From NCBI GenBank assembly GCA_017474455.1, contig JAFVHP010000044.1, positions 1-64,000 on the forward strand: DNA of 64,000 bases, read 5' to 3'. How positions within the stretch are numbered: position 1 is the stretch's first letter; every line of letters starts with the position of its first letter. The notes under the pieces were generated by a model. That model worked only from the letters and a program-made list of their open reading frames with translations. It was not told where the DNA came from and ran no database searches. Position numbers and translations under genes: made by a program. This stretch comes from Lachnospiraceae bacterium. Its GTDB lineage: Bacteria; Bacillota; Clostridia; Lachnospirales; Lachnospiraceae. Positions 24,428 through 33,661 of the stretch are shown piece after piece.

Positions 24428-24570
24428 AAAAACTTCCCTTCGGGAACTTCTCCCCGGAAATAATACATGCTATCCTTCTTTCAGCAGGGCAGGCAGGACC
24501 CGCCAAATGCCGGGCAGGCCTGCGGCACGGTTCCCGAACGGGCCTGAAACACGGAAGGCGGTGCATATAT

Positions 24571-25578
24571 ATGGCAAGGGTAAAAGGCGATCACCAGAAA
24601 CTGAAGCTGCTGTATCTGGCAAAGATATTTGAGGAAGAGACTGACGACGAGCACAGGCTGACCCTGCCGCAGATCGCACAGATGCTCGCCGCCTGCGGCG
24701 TCAATGCGGACAGAAAGACGCTCTACCAGGATTTCGAGGAACTGCGTTCCTTCGGCATGGACATCATCAGCGAACGGGAAGGGCGGGATACATATTACTG
24801 GCTGGGCGTCCGGGATTTTGAACTGTCGGAGTTAAAGCTCCTGGTCGATTCTGTCCAGTCGGCCAAGTTCATTACAGACGGCAAGTCCAGGGAACTGATC
24901 GGGAAACTGGAAAAGCTGGCCAGCCGGCACCAGGCAGGCATGCTGCAGCGCCAGGTCATGATCGCCGGCCGCATCAAGACCATGAACGAGAGCATCTATT
25001 ACAACGTGGATAAGCTCCATACGGCCATCGGCGGCGATGTCCGTATCCGTTTCCAGTATTTCCAGTGGAACGTAAAAAAGGAAATGCAGCTGCGCCGGGA
25101 CGGCGCATGGTATGAGGTCAGCCCCTGGGGCCTCCTGATGGATGATGAGAACTATTACCTGGTGGGATATGATGCCGGGACCGCCGGCAGTGAAGGCACG
25201 ATCAAGCATTACCGCGTCGACAAGATGCTGCACATCACGGTAACGGACCTGCCCAGGCAGGGGCGCGGGGAATTCGAATCCTTCGACATGCCGCGCTATA
25301 CAAAGACCTTATTCAGTATGTTCGGCGGGGAAGAGACGAAAGTCACGCTGGAGGCGGAGGATTCGATGGCCGGCATCCTGATCGACCGTTTCGGCAAGGA
25401 CCTGATCATTGTAAAAACGGATGAAGACCATTTCAGGACTTCCGTGAGCGTGGCTGTCAGCAGCCAGTTCTTCGGCTGGATACTGGCGCTGGAAGGGAAA
25501 GTCCGGATCGCCGGCCCGGCTCACGTGGCCCGGCAGATGAAGAAGGAAGCGGAGAAGATCGCGGCGCAGTACGGATGA
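24571..25578 (+). CDS. WYL-domain transcriptional regulator
   Basis: A winged helix-turn-helix of the DeoR/HTH_11 type at residues 10-70 (LTLPQIAQMLAACGVNADRK, then LYQDFEELRSFGMDI) is followed by a WYL domain with AWYEVSPWGLLMDDENYYLVG and a C-terminal WCX-type extension. WYL regulators often sense nucleic acids or nucleotides and control DNA-damage or defence genes. It is divergent from the LexA-headed dinB operon, so the shared 240-bp region may hold operators for both. The ATG at 24571 has AAGGCGG upstream; the frame is open to 24370 but without support. Its stop codon abuts the stop of the next gene with no spacer. Confidence 0.9.
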   Translation: MARVKGDHQKLKLLYLAKIFEEETDDEHRLTLPQIAQMLAACGVNADRKTLYQDFEELRSFGMDIISEREGRDTYYWLGVRDFELSELKLLVDSVQSAKFITDGKSRELIGKLEKLASRHQAGMLQRQVMIAGRIKTMNESIYYNVDKLHTAIGGDVRIRFQYFQWNVKKEMQLRRDGAWYEVSPWGLLMDDENYYLVGYDAGTAGSEGTIKHYRVDKMLHITVTDLPRQGRGEFESFDMPRYTKTLFSMFGGEETKVTLEAEDSMAGILIDRFGKDLIIVKTDEDHFRTSVSVAVSSQFFGWILALEGKVRIAGPAHVARQMKKEAEKIAAQYG

Positions 25579-25899
25579 TCACAGATCTTCGTTTTGGTCC
25601 CCGTCATCCTCCTCTTCATCATTTCCGAGGCCGTAATACAGAAGTTCGTTGTATTTGCTGTTGTAGAACTCGGATTCTTTCTTCCTGATCCACCGTTCGC
25701 GGTCGTCCATGATCGCGAGCATCTCATCGGCGATCTCTTCGGCTGACCGCGGGCTGGCATGGCGCAGGTAACCGATCATGCGGCTCATCGTTTTTTCCGA
25801 CCGCAGATTGTCCGCGACCGCGGCCCCGAATTCTTCCGGATAGCCCATCTTTACGATCGTCTGTATCAGTTCGTACCGGATCCTTGTTCTTTCGTCCAT
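25579..25899 (-). CDS. Conserved hypothetical protein, 106 residues
   Basis: Soluble, mostly helical protein starting MDERTRIRYELIQTIVKMGYP and ending in a run of Asp and Glu. Residues MSRMIGYLRHASPRSAEEIADEMLAIM suggest two amphipathic helices. No motif lets me assign a function. AAGGAAAA precedes the ATG. It converges directly with the WYL gene, the two stop codons touching; transcription comes from the region around 25950. Confidence 0.75.
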   Translation of the reverse strand: MDERTRIRYELIQTIVKMGYPEEFGAAVADNLRSEKTMSRMIGYLRHASPRSAEEIADEMLAIMDDRERWIRKKESEFYNSKYNELLYYGLGNDEEEDDGDQNEDL

Positions 25900-26080
25900 T
25901 TTTCCTTACTCTTCTTCGGTCCCGCGTCCTGCGGTCTCCTTACCGGGGACAGCAGCTTAATGTATTTATCATAGAAGTCCGTCAGGGGTCCAAAATGCTA
26001 TACTGTTTAAGTACGGTACGGCACGGACCGACAATGACATTATAGTATCGGGTATATCATAAAAAAAGGAGTCCGGCTCC

Positions 26081-27142
26081 ATGAAACGTTTTGACAAGCA
26101 CAACACATTGAACGAGATCCTGGAAGAGACCCGTCCGGAAATGGCCCTTTTCTTCCCGGACAGCCTGCTTTGCCTGGTCCCTGAAGAATACCGGGACAAG
26201 CCTCTTTCTTTCATAGAACAGCATATGGTCATGCCCTGGGGCGCGCCTTTTCCGGCAGACGATCTGGTCCGGGAATCCGCCGAGATCATGCAGGCGAGAG
26301 AGGAAAAGACCTGGAACCTCACCCCTCTCTGGATCGAAGATCCCAGCCGGCTGACTTTCGACACGAACAACGAAGATTCGGTATTCCTGCTGCATCTGAA
26401 CAGCCGGCTGTCCGGCACCTGCCCGGCCGTGATCATCTGTCCGGGCGGCGGATATGAGAACTTGGCCTGCAACAGCGAAGGTCTGCAGATCGCCCGCCGG
26501 ATGGAAGCGGACGGATACCGGTGTTTTATCCTGACTTACCGCTGCAGTCCCAACAGGTACCCTGCTCCCCAGCTGGATCTTCTTTTGGCCGTCGGATACT
26601 TAAGGGCCAATGCGGCGCAGTTTGAGATCGATCCCGGCGACCTGATGGTCCTGGGTTTTTCCGCGGGCGGGCATCTGTGCGCTTCGGCCGCGGCGCTTCA
26701 TGAACAGCTTCGTCCCGAGCTTATGGAACGGCTTGCCGGAAGGCGCCCCGGACTTGTCCCCGCGCTGAAGGACATCTCTCTTCGTCCGGACAAAGTCTGC
26801 CTCTGCTATCCGGTCATCAGTTTCCTTGAGGAAGCCCACGAGTCGAGTTTCCAGTCGCTGACCGGAGGGGACGAATCGCTCCGCGGCGCGCTTTCCGCGG
26901 AACTTATCGCCGATGAGGACTATCCGAAGACCTTTATCTGGGCTTGCCTGGACGACGGCCTGGTCCCTCCAGGCAACGCCATCCGCATGGCAAAGGCGCT
27001 GGAGGAGAAGGATGTGCCCTGCGAACTGCGGCTTTACCCGCAGGGCGATCACGGATGCGGCCTGGCCGCCGGCACATCCGCCGCCGGATGGATGGACGAC
27101 ATGCTGCGTTTTATGAAAGATCAAGTTCAGCAAAAGAACTGA
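26081..27142 (+). CDS. Alpha/beta hydrolase, acetyl-xylan-esterase-like
   Basis: Serine hydrolase with CPGGGYENLA as oxyanion-hole motif, VLGFSAGGHL as nucleophile elbow, an Asp in CLDDGLVPPGN and the catalytic His in QGDHGCG. This layout (BD-FAE/esterase type) is common in carbohydrate acetyl esterases of gut Clostridia. The first 100 residues form an extra helical region of unknown role. No signal peptide is present, so it acts on imported oligosaccharides or other small esters. AAGGAG precedes the ATG. It heads an operon with an MFS transporter and a MazG-like enzyme. Confidence 0.88.
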   Translation: MKRFDKHNTLNEILEETRPEMALFFPDSLLCLVPEEYRDKPLSFIEQHMVMPWGAPFPADDLVRESAEIMQAREEKTWNLTPLWIEDPSRLTFDTNNEDSVFLLHLNSRLSGTCPAVIICPGGGYENLACNSEGLQIARRMEADGYRCFILTYRCSPNRYPAPQLDLLLAVGYLRANAAQFEIDPGDLMVLGFSAGGHLCASAAALHEQLRPELMERLAGRRPGLVPALKDISLRPDKVCLCYPVISFLEEAHESSFQSLTGGDESLRGALSAELIADEDYPKTFIWACLDDGLVPPGNAIRMAKALEEKDVPCELRLYPQGDHGCGLAAGTSAAGWMDDMLRFMKDQVQQKN

Positions 27143-27175
27143 ACAGAAGTATGAAGGATAAACAGGAGGAATGTG

Positions 27176-28501
27176 ATGAAAGGCAAAAGCAGGAATACCG
27201 TATTCTGGCTGATGGTGTGGGGGCTCGGCCTGGCCGGGCAGCTGTGCTGGAATATGGAGAATCAGTGGTTCAACACCTTTGTCTACGCAAAGATAGCCAA
27301 AGACCCCACGATCATCTCATGGATGGTCGCCGTCTCCGCCGCGGCAACGACTGTATCGACCTTTCTGTTCGGCTGTGTCTCTGACAGACTCGGCCGCCGG
27401 CGCGTACTGATCTCCGCCGGCTACATCCTCTGGGGCATCTTCACCATCCTGTTCGGGATGACCCAGTTCCTTGCTGGGAACAGGGACCTGTCCGCCGGCA
27501 GCGCGTTTATCGGTATCGCAGCCGCCGTTGTCGCTGCGGACGCCGTTATGAGCTTCTTCGGTTCGATGGGCAACGACATCGGTTTCAATGCGTGGATCAA
27601 CGACCATATGAACGACGGCAACCGCGGCCAGCTCGGCGCCGCACTGGCCGTACAGCCCGTGATCGGCACGATCGCCGGTACCGTGTTCGGCGGCATGCTG
27701 GTCGGTGCGGGAGATAATTATATGCGCCTCTTCCTGGTCATGGGCGGTTTTGTGATCGCGCTCGGCATTCTCTCGCTCTTTGCCGCCTCCGACGCGCCCG
27801 GGCTTTCCCCTTCCGTCCGCGGCAGTTTTTCCGAACAGTTTTTCAGTATTTTCAATGTGCGCAGCTACCTGCAGCACAAAGAACTCGTCTTCGTCAACCT
27901 GACGCTGACCTTTTATTTCATCGCTTTCAATGTATACTTCGTCCACCTGGGCAATTACATGATCTATTACCTCGGCTTCCCGGCCGACCTGATGGGCTAT
28001 ATCGAAGGGCTCGGCCTGGCCGCGGCCATGCTGGTCACCCTGCCCGCCATCCGTCTTCTGAATGAAGGCCGCGCGCCGCTCCTGACAGCCGTATCCGTCA
28101 TCCTGAGCTCTGCAGGCCTTTTGCTGATGGGCCTTCTGGTCGCACCGGAGCGCGTGGATACCACGACTCTCTGGAACCCTCTGCTGCTTTTCGGCGTCCT
28201 GCTCGTAGGGCTCGGCTATATCCTGTTCCTGCAGGCCATCACAGTCTGGAGCAAACAGCTCTATCCCGAAGACGCGCGGGGCCAGTTCGAGGGCATCCGC
28301 ATCCTGTTCTTCGTGCTGATCCCGATGGTGATCGCGCCGCTGATCTCCAACCCGATCATCAAGAGAAGCGGCGAATATGTGGATGAGAACGGCTTCACGG
28401 CATATCTGCCGACCAATACGCTGTTCCTGGTGTCGGGCTTCCTTGTCCTTCTGACTTTCCTGCCCCTGTATTTCGCGGTCCGGGCAAAAAAGAACGCCTG
28501 A
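27176..28501 (+). CDS. MFS transporter (sugar-cation-symporter-like)
   Basis: Twelve-helix major facilitator. The loop 2-3 motif appears as GCVSDRLGRRRVLIS. The overall pattern (WFNTFVYAKIAKDP, FGSMGNDIGFNAWINDHM) resembles the GPH/MFS sugar carriers found beside glycoside esterases. AGGAGG is followed six bases later by the ATG at 27176; a GTG just upstream is less well placed. Located 33 bp after the esterase gene, so the pair may import and deacetylate a glycan or glycoside, which is inference. Confidence 0.9.
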   Translation: MKGKSRNTVFWLMVWGLGLAGQLCWNMENQWFNTFVYAKIAKDPTIISWMVAVSAAATTVSTFLFGCVSDRLGRRRVLISAGYILWGIFTILFGMTQFLAGNRDLSAGSAFIGIAAAVVAADAVMSFFGSMGNDIGFNAWINDHMNDGNRGQLGAALAVQPVIGTIAGTVFGGMLVGAGDNYMRLFLVMGGFVIALGILSLFAASDAPGLSPSVRGSFSEQFFSIFNVRSYLQHKELVFVNLTLTFYFIAFNVYFVHLGNYMIYYLGFPADLMGYIEGLGLAAAMLVTLPAIRLLNEGRAPLLTAVSVILSSAGLLLMGLLVAPERVDTTTLWNPLLLFGVLLVGLGYILFLQAITVWSKQLYPEDARGQFEGIRILFFVLIPMVIAPLISNPIIKRSGEYVDENGFTAYLPTNTLFLVSGFLVLLTFLPLYFAVRAKKNA

Positions 28502-28544
28502 CACTGAAGCCGCACAGTAAAGATGATCTGACGGAGGATCCTAC

Positions 28545-28865
28545 ATGAATGATAAGACGGTCGCGCTGATCCGCGCCTTTATAAACGACCGCGACTGGGA
28601 ACAGTTCCATACGCCCGCCAACCTGGCGAAGTCGATCGCCATAGAAGCGGCCGAGCTCCTGGAGTGCTTCCAGTGGAACGAAACGGATTATGATCTTGAG
28701 CACGTTAAGGAAGAGCTGGCGGATGCGATGGTCTACTGCCAGAACATGCTGGACAGCCTCGGCCTTGACGCCGATGAGATCGTGACAGCCAAAATGGCTA
28801 AGAACGCGGCCAAATACCCGGTCGAAAAAGCCAGGGGGAATTCAAGGAAGTATTCCGAACTGTGA
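28545..28865 (+). CDS. MazG-like nucleotide pyrophosphohydrolase
   Basis: All-alpha NTP pyrophosphatase of the RS21-C6/dCTPase group. EAAELLECFQW and VKEELADAMVYCQNM supply the paired E-x2-E ... E-x2-D metal-binding motifs; KNAAKYPVEKARG is the conserved tail. It is 106 residues, the usual size. It converts a (d)NTP to the monophosphate and pyrophosphate, with house-cleaning as the common role. Third gene of the plus-strand operon, 43 bp after the transporter. Confidence 0.9.
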   Translation: MNDKTVALIRAFINDRDWEQFHTPANLAKSIAIEAAELLECFQWNETDYDLEHVKEELADAMVYCQNMLDSLGLDADEIVTAKMAKNAAKYPVEKARGNSRKYSEL

Positions 28866-28911
28866 CCGTGCAGCCGGACTGTTAACAAAAGCATCGCCGC
28901 AGCGGACCGGT

Positions 28912-29784
28912 TCAGTCATCCTGCGGCGCGAAATAGTGCTCCACCGCGTACCGGAATTCTTCTTCAAACCGGCTGACAGCCTTTCTGCCGAGCGCGCTTT
29001 CCGGGCGCATCATGTCAAAAGCATGCATATCTGTCGGGTAGACATCCACCTTTGCGGGAATGCCGGCCTGCTGCAGTTTTTTTATATACGCGAGCGTCTC
29101 GCAGTAAAACGGTTCACCCTCCCCGACGAAGGTATACGCGGGCGGAAGGCACGAATGATCGGTCTGCCTCGCCGGCGCGGCATACGGGGATACTGTTCTG
29201 CCCGCGTCTTTACGCAGGTACATTTTCCAGGCGCGGCGGTTCTTTTTCGTATTCCAGACCCTTCCGTGATTGTCCTTTGAGGATTCCGTATCGAAATTGT
29301 CGATCATCGGATACAGCGGCATCTGGAAGGCGATCCTGACGCTCCCTCTGTCCCTTGCCATCATGCAGAGTGCTGCCGCAAGGCCGCCGCCGGCGCTCTC
29401 TCCGCCCACCATGATCTGGTCGTCCCTGATGCCCAGCTTAGCCGCATGAGCCTTCATATACAGAAGTGCTTCGTAACAGTCATCCGCCGCTGCCGGAAAA
29501 GGCGCCCGGAACGAAAGCCGGTAGCCGGGCGAGAGCACCACTGCTCCGTACTTTTTCACCAGGGCTTCCGCTCTGCCCATGAAGACTATTTCCTTCATGC
29601 CGAGCATATATCCGCCTCCGTGGATCCACAGGACCCCGGGAGCGCCTTTTAAGTCTTTCCCGGATGTTTCCGCCTTTCCATACCCTTTGTCTTTCGGGCG
29701 CAGCACAAGGGCAGGGATCCGTCCGATACGGATCCTGTCAACACGGACATCCTTATCCGGCCACAGTTTATACGGCAGTCTCAT
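28912..29784 (-). CDS. Alpha/beta hydrolase of the HSL / lipase-esterase family
   Basis: WIHGGGYMLG is the HGGG oxyanion-hole motif of the hormone-sensitive-lipase family, GGESAGGGLA the nucleophile elbow, VGEGEPFY holds the probable catalytic acid region, and DMHAFDMM the catalytic His. It is cytoplasmic with 290 residues. Its natural ester is unknown. The ribosome binding site is weak (CCGGAAG). It is divergent from nothing nearby: it converges with the MazG gene and may be co-transcribed with the small gene at 30036. Confidence 0.9.
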   Translation of the reverse strand: MRLPYKLWPDKDVRVDRIRIGRIPALVLRPKDKGYGKAETSGKDLKGAPGVLWIHGGGYMLGMKEIVFMGRAEALVKKYGAVVLSPGYRLSFRAPFPAAADDCYEALLYMKAHAAKLGIRDDQIMVGGESAGGGLAAALCMMARDRGSVRIAFQMPLYPMIDNFDTESSKDNHGRVWNTKKNRRAWKMYLRKDAGRTVSPYAAPARQTDHSCLPPAYTFVGEGEPFYCETLAYIKKLQQAGIPAKVDVYPTDMHAFDMMRPESALGRKAVSRFEEEFRYAVEHYFAPQDD

Positions 29785-29817
29785 ATGTCTTCCGGTCCGG
29801 TTCCTGCACTGCTGGCC

Positions 29818-30036
29818 TCAGTATTCCGTCTCAGGCCTTTCCGTAATGCCGTACATTTCCATGAATTCCTTCAGATCCTCTTCGTCGCGGACCAGCATAA
29901 CGTCATGGAACGTGCCGCCGGCAAGGTCCCTGAAGCCGGCCGTCGTCTCGCCGGTACAGATGCTTTTATGCAGCATCGGCTTCTGGACAGTGCTGTCGTA
30001 ATCAAGGTGCGGTATCTTTTTTGTTTTTTTGAACAT
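29818..30036 (-). CDS. Small conserved hypothetical protein, 72 residues
   Basis: The product begins MFKKTKKIPHLDYD, then HKSICTGETTAGFRDLAGG, and ends with EEDLKEFMEMYGI. I have a sense of similar short proteins in Clostridia but cannot name a function. I set the start at ATG 30036, eight bases after GGAGGT; an in-frame codon at 30054 would place that ribosome binding site inside the gene. It has no membrane segment or signal. Confidence 0.72.
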   Translation of the reverse strand: MFKKTKKIPHLDYDSTVQKPMLHKSICTGETTAGFRDLAGGTFHDVMLVRDEEDLKEFMEMYGITERPETEY

Positions 30037-30172
30037 ATTCTGCCACCTCCGCAAGCTGATACTATTGTACCACCCCCGGCTGTGCTAAAATTTAATCGTT
30101 ATCGGAAACTGTGTTTTCCGTGTCCGTGCCCGCGATCCCGGGCTGTGCAGAACAAATGGGAGGGTTTATAGA

Positions 30173-33079
30173 ATGAAAAAAGCGATCGCATTGCTGCTTA
30201 CAGGGTCAATGCTGGCATCTGTCCTGACGGCTGTTTACGGGACACCTGTGATCCGTGTACAGGCGGAAGCCGCCGAAGTGCTCGAAGAAGAAGATGAGGC
30301 TTCGGAAGACCCTGCGGATATCTACGGCGGCCTGTGGGCGGAGAGCACATCCGAAAGGGTGGTGCTCACACTGGAACCGACGGATAGGGCAGGCATTTTT
30401 GACGCTGAGATCACCTGGCGGGAAGACCTGCCGCAGAAAGATGTCTTTACCATGCAGGCCCGTTATCAGGATGATGGCAGCCTGTATTATGAGGACTGCA
30501 CCTATGTACTGCGCTATTTCGAAGAAGATGGCACTTTTACGGATGAGCTCCAGTACGAAAACGGCTCCGGTCTGTTCTGGTATGATCCGGACGCGGAACT
30601 TCTTTACTGGACTGATTATACGGAAGACCCTGAAGACAATGTCATCAGCTTCATCCGTGCAGACTTTGCCGGCGGAAGCATCGAAGGCACCTATACCGGC
30701 GAGCCGGATGAAGAACTGACCGAATACATCGCGGGATACACTCTGGAGCTTACCGCAGCGGAAGAGGAAGGGGTTTTTGACGCGGTGGTCACGATATATC
30801 CGGACGAGACCGGCATAGAACTGAGCGGTGCCGTATCGGAACTTTTCACCGCGCAGCTGAAGTACCAGGAAGACGGCGGCCATGACCTCATTTCCGCGGC
30901 AGGTATCGATGAAGCGGCAGGCGGGAATGAACTGACCGTTTATACTTACGAAAACGGCACTGCCGCCATACAATACGGTGAAGATGCCGAAGATGAAATA
31001 TTAGAAGAAGATCTCTCGGGTATTTTCTGCTATGATCCTGCTGCAGAGATCCTTTACTGGACAGATCAGGATTTCGGAGAAGGACATTTCCTCGTTTTCG
31101 TGAAGGATGCCCCTGAAGAAGCGGCGCCTGTCACGACCGGCGGATCTCCCTGGATCGACTCCGATCTGAAAGAGAATATCCTTCCCGATATGGAACTCTC
31201 TGAAAAAGATGACTTCCATCTTTATGTCAACTATGACTGGCTGGCGGAAAACGAGATCCCCGACGGGAAAAAGAGTTATAACGCCTTCGCGGAAGTAATG
31301 GACCGCACCAACGAAAAGGCATTGGCCATTCTCGATGATAACACCCTGGCCGGGCATGACGCAAAACTGATCCAGTCCCTCTACCATGCTTTCCTCGACT
31401 GGGAAGCCAGGGATGAGGCAGGCCTTGCCCCTGTGCAGACAGTCGTGGAAGACATCATGTCCATCGACAGCATTGATGCGCTTTCCGATTTTATCTGCGA
31501 TCCGGAGCGGAGCATGTTTGTTCCTACTCTGCTGGATGTAGCAAACGACGCCGGCCTGGAAGATTCTTCATCCTATATTACTTATATATTCACCGACGGA
31601 TTATCCCTCGGCGATTCCGCGGAGTATGAAGAGCGCACCGAAATGGGCAACCGTGTCGAACAGGCTAATATCGGCCTTCTGGAATCCATTCTGGGCAGAA
31701 TGGATTATACCGTGCACGGGGCCGACATGTTGTATGACCGGATGATGTCCGTTGAGAACAGACTGGCCGAAAGCATCTACACCAACGCGCAGATGCGGGA
31801 TCCCGGCATCTATGCATTGATCAACAATACTTATACCCCGGAAGAACTGGCAGAGCTCTCCCCTGCATTCCCGATCGCCCGCTTCCTTGAAAGCGCCGGA
31901 TACCAGGATGCGGAGAAATTCCTTATCTATCAGCCTGACGCCATAAAGGCGGTAAACGAGCTGTACACGGAAGAGAACCTGGATGATATCAAGGCCTACT
32001 GCGCCGTCAGGTTTGTGCTGTCCGTCGCTTCCTATCTGGACAGTGAAGCCTATGACGCAGCCATCCTGGCTGAAAACATCATGACCGGTTCCCAGGGCCG
32101 GGAGGCGGATGAAATAACGGCTTTCAATATCGTACGTTCCTCCCTTAGCGGACCGATGGACCGCGCGTATCTTGAGAAATATGACGCTTCGGAACTGAAG
32201 GAACAGATCCGGAAGATATGCGAAGATATCATCGACGTATACCGTGACATGCTCGCGGAGGAAGAATGGCTCTCTGAGGAGACGAGGGAAAAGGCCATTG
32301 AAAAGCTGGACAATATCAGGATCAATTCCGTCTATCCGGACAAATGGATCGATTACAGTTCTCTTGATCTGACCGGTCTTTCCTATTACGACTGCATAAA
32401 AGCCATCTTTATTTTCGAACAGGAACTGAACGCCAGCTACACCAACGGCAAGATCGACCCCGAAATATGGAATCTGGATATCCTGGAGCCAAACGCCTAT
32501 TACAACCCCTACGATAACTCGATCAATATCATCCTGGGGCTTTTGAATGAGCCTTTCTATTACGAAGATATGTCAAAAGAAGCCCTGCTGGGTACGATCG
32601 GTGCCGTGATCGGCCATGAGATCAGCCACGCGTTCGACACCAACGGCGCACAGTTCGACAAGGACGGCAACTTTGCCAATTGGTGGACAGAGGAAGACTA
32701 CGCTGCTTTCCAGGATCGCGCCGAAAAGCTGATCGCTTATTATGACGCTATCCAGGCCTGGGACGGCCGTCCCATTATCGGCCGTCTCATACAGACAGAA
32801 GCGATCGCCGATATGGCCGGTATTAAAGCTGTCCTCACGATCGCAGCCAGGGAAGAGGATTTCAACTATGACGAATTCTTCAGGGCCTATGCGACTATCT
32901 GGCGCCGCCTGAATACCCGTGAAGCTGAATTCAACTACATTACACAGGATACGCATCCCATGCATTATCTGCGGACGAACGTGACCCTGCAGCAGTTTGA
33001 CGAATTCCTGGAGACCTATGACATCCAGGATGCCGATAATATGTACCTGGCCGAAGAAGACAGAGTCCTGGTGTGGTGA
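30173..33079 (+). CDS. Exported M13-family metallopeptidase with duplicated N-terminal module
   Basis: Secreted zinc endopeptidase related to neprilysin. A signal peptide spans about residues 1-32. Residues of roughly 45-310 form two similar beta-rich repeats, each ending in a Y-D-P-x-A-E-x-L-Y-W-T-D line. The M13 region follows with WLAENEIPDGKK near 355, HEISH at 815-819, the third zinc ligand Glu876 in EAIAD, and a substrate-site stretch near the C terminus. The M13 part has the usual 650 residues; the extra 300 are unusual. GGGAGG stands before the ATG, and a strong terminator follows. Likely a surface or secreted peptidase for peptide nutrition or host peptides. Confidence 0.93.
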   Translation: MKKAIALLLTGSMLASVLTAVYGTPVIRVQAEAAEVLEEEDEASEDPADIYGGLWAESTSERVVLTLEPTDRAGIFDAEITWREDLPQKDVFTMQARYQDDGSLYYEDCTYVLRYFEEDGTFTDELQYENGSGLFWYDPDAELLYWTDYTEDPEDNVISFIRADFAGGSIEGTYTGEPDEELTEYIAGYTLELTAAEEEGVFDAVVTIYPDETGIELSGAVSELFTAQLKYQEDGGHDLISAAGIDEAAGGNELTVYTYENGTAAIQYGEDAEDEILEEDLSGIFCYDPAAEILYWTDQDFGEGHFLVFVKDAPEEAAPVTTGGSPWIDSDLKENILPDMELSEKDDFHLYVNYDWLAENEIPDGKKSYNAFAEVMDRTNEKALAILDDNTLAGHDAKLIQSLYHAFLDWEARDEAGLAPVQTVVEDIMSIDSIDALSDFICDPERSMFVPTLLDVANDAGLEDSSSYITYIFTDGLSLGDSAEYEERTEMGNRVEQANIGLLESILGRMDYTVHGADMLYDRMMSVENRLAESIYTNAQMRDPGIYALINNTYTPEELAELSPAFPIARFLESAGYQDAEKFLIYQPDAIKAVNELYTEENLDDIKAYCAVRFVLSVASYLDSEAYDAAILAENIMTGSQGREADEITAFNIVRSSLSGPMDRAYLEKYDASELKEQIRKICEDIIDVYRDMLAEEEWLSEETREKAIEKLDNIRINSVYPDKWIDYSSLDLTGLSYYDCIKAIFIFEQELNASYTNGKIDPEIWNLDILEPNAYYNPYDNSINIILGLLNEPFYYEDMSKEALLGTIGAVIGHEISHAFDTNGAQFDKDGNFANWWTEEDYAAFQDRAEKLIAYYDAIQAWDGRPIIGRLIQTEAIADMAGIKAVLTIAAREEDFNYDEFFRAYATIWRRLNTREAEFNYITQDTHPMHYLRTNVTLQQFDEFLETYDIQDADNMYLAEEDRVLVW

Positions 33080-33109
33080 TAAGACTGCTGTATCTGACTG
33101 AATGAATCC

Positions 33110-33156
33110 AAAGGACCCCGGCGGAACGGAAATTCCGCCGGGGTCCTTTTATTTTT
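33110..33156 (+). terminator. Rho-independent terminator of the M13 peptidase gene
   Basis: AAAGGACCCCGGCGGA pairs perfectly with TCCGCCGGGGTCCTTT, a 16-bp stem with an eight-base loop, followed by a T-rich run. Confidence 0.95.
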
Positions 33157-33661
33157 CTCTTTTTCTCTGCCGGAGCTTCCCTGATCAGCAGAGAATTATG
33201 GAGTCATGATCCGAAAATACATACTATTCCGCCCTTAAGGCCGTATCAATCTGTCCTCATATAGACTGTCCGCGTTTTGGATACATACTGAATTTCAGCT
33301 GTGAATTACCTGGTATGTATACTGTATCTTTCAAATTCATGGCAATACCCTTCATTCCTGTCATATTTTATTTTCAGTATGTACTTCATCAGACATTCTT
33401 TATAGGTCAGTACCGATCAATGACTCGTATAACCGAAAAACATATATAGTTGTCGCAGTTAAAAACAAACGAGTACATATGAGAATACAGGCAGGGCTGA
33501 TGCAATATGTGTTTTTAAAAATCCATTTCTGAAATCGTACCGATGGAGTATAAACAATAATGGATTACATCTGTATATTTCCGGAACAGTCCCCAATGAT
33601 TTGCTCTGCTTAACCTGTTACTGCCGCTATGTTCACATTTTCGCCTGTTATTTCACATTCT
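33157..33661. other. AT-rich gene-free region
   Basis: About 500 bp clearly richer in A and T than the flanking genes, with stop codons in all frames and no ribosome binding site ahead of a credible frame. Short recurring strings such as ATACATAC, AGTATGTAC and GGTATGTATAC occur, but I find no tRNA, terminator or conserved structure. It may be a decayed gene, a regulatory tract or an unrecognised RNA. Confidence 0.5.

Noticed and set aside
27317..28504. Minus-strand frame of 395 codons opposite the MFS gene
   Set aside because: Complement of membrane-helix codons, giving a highly charged Glu/Gln/Asp sequence without any motif.
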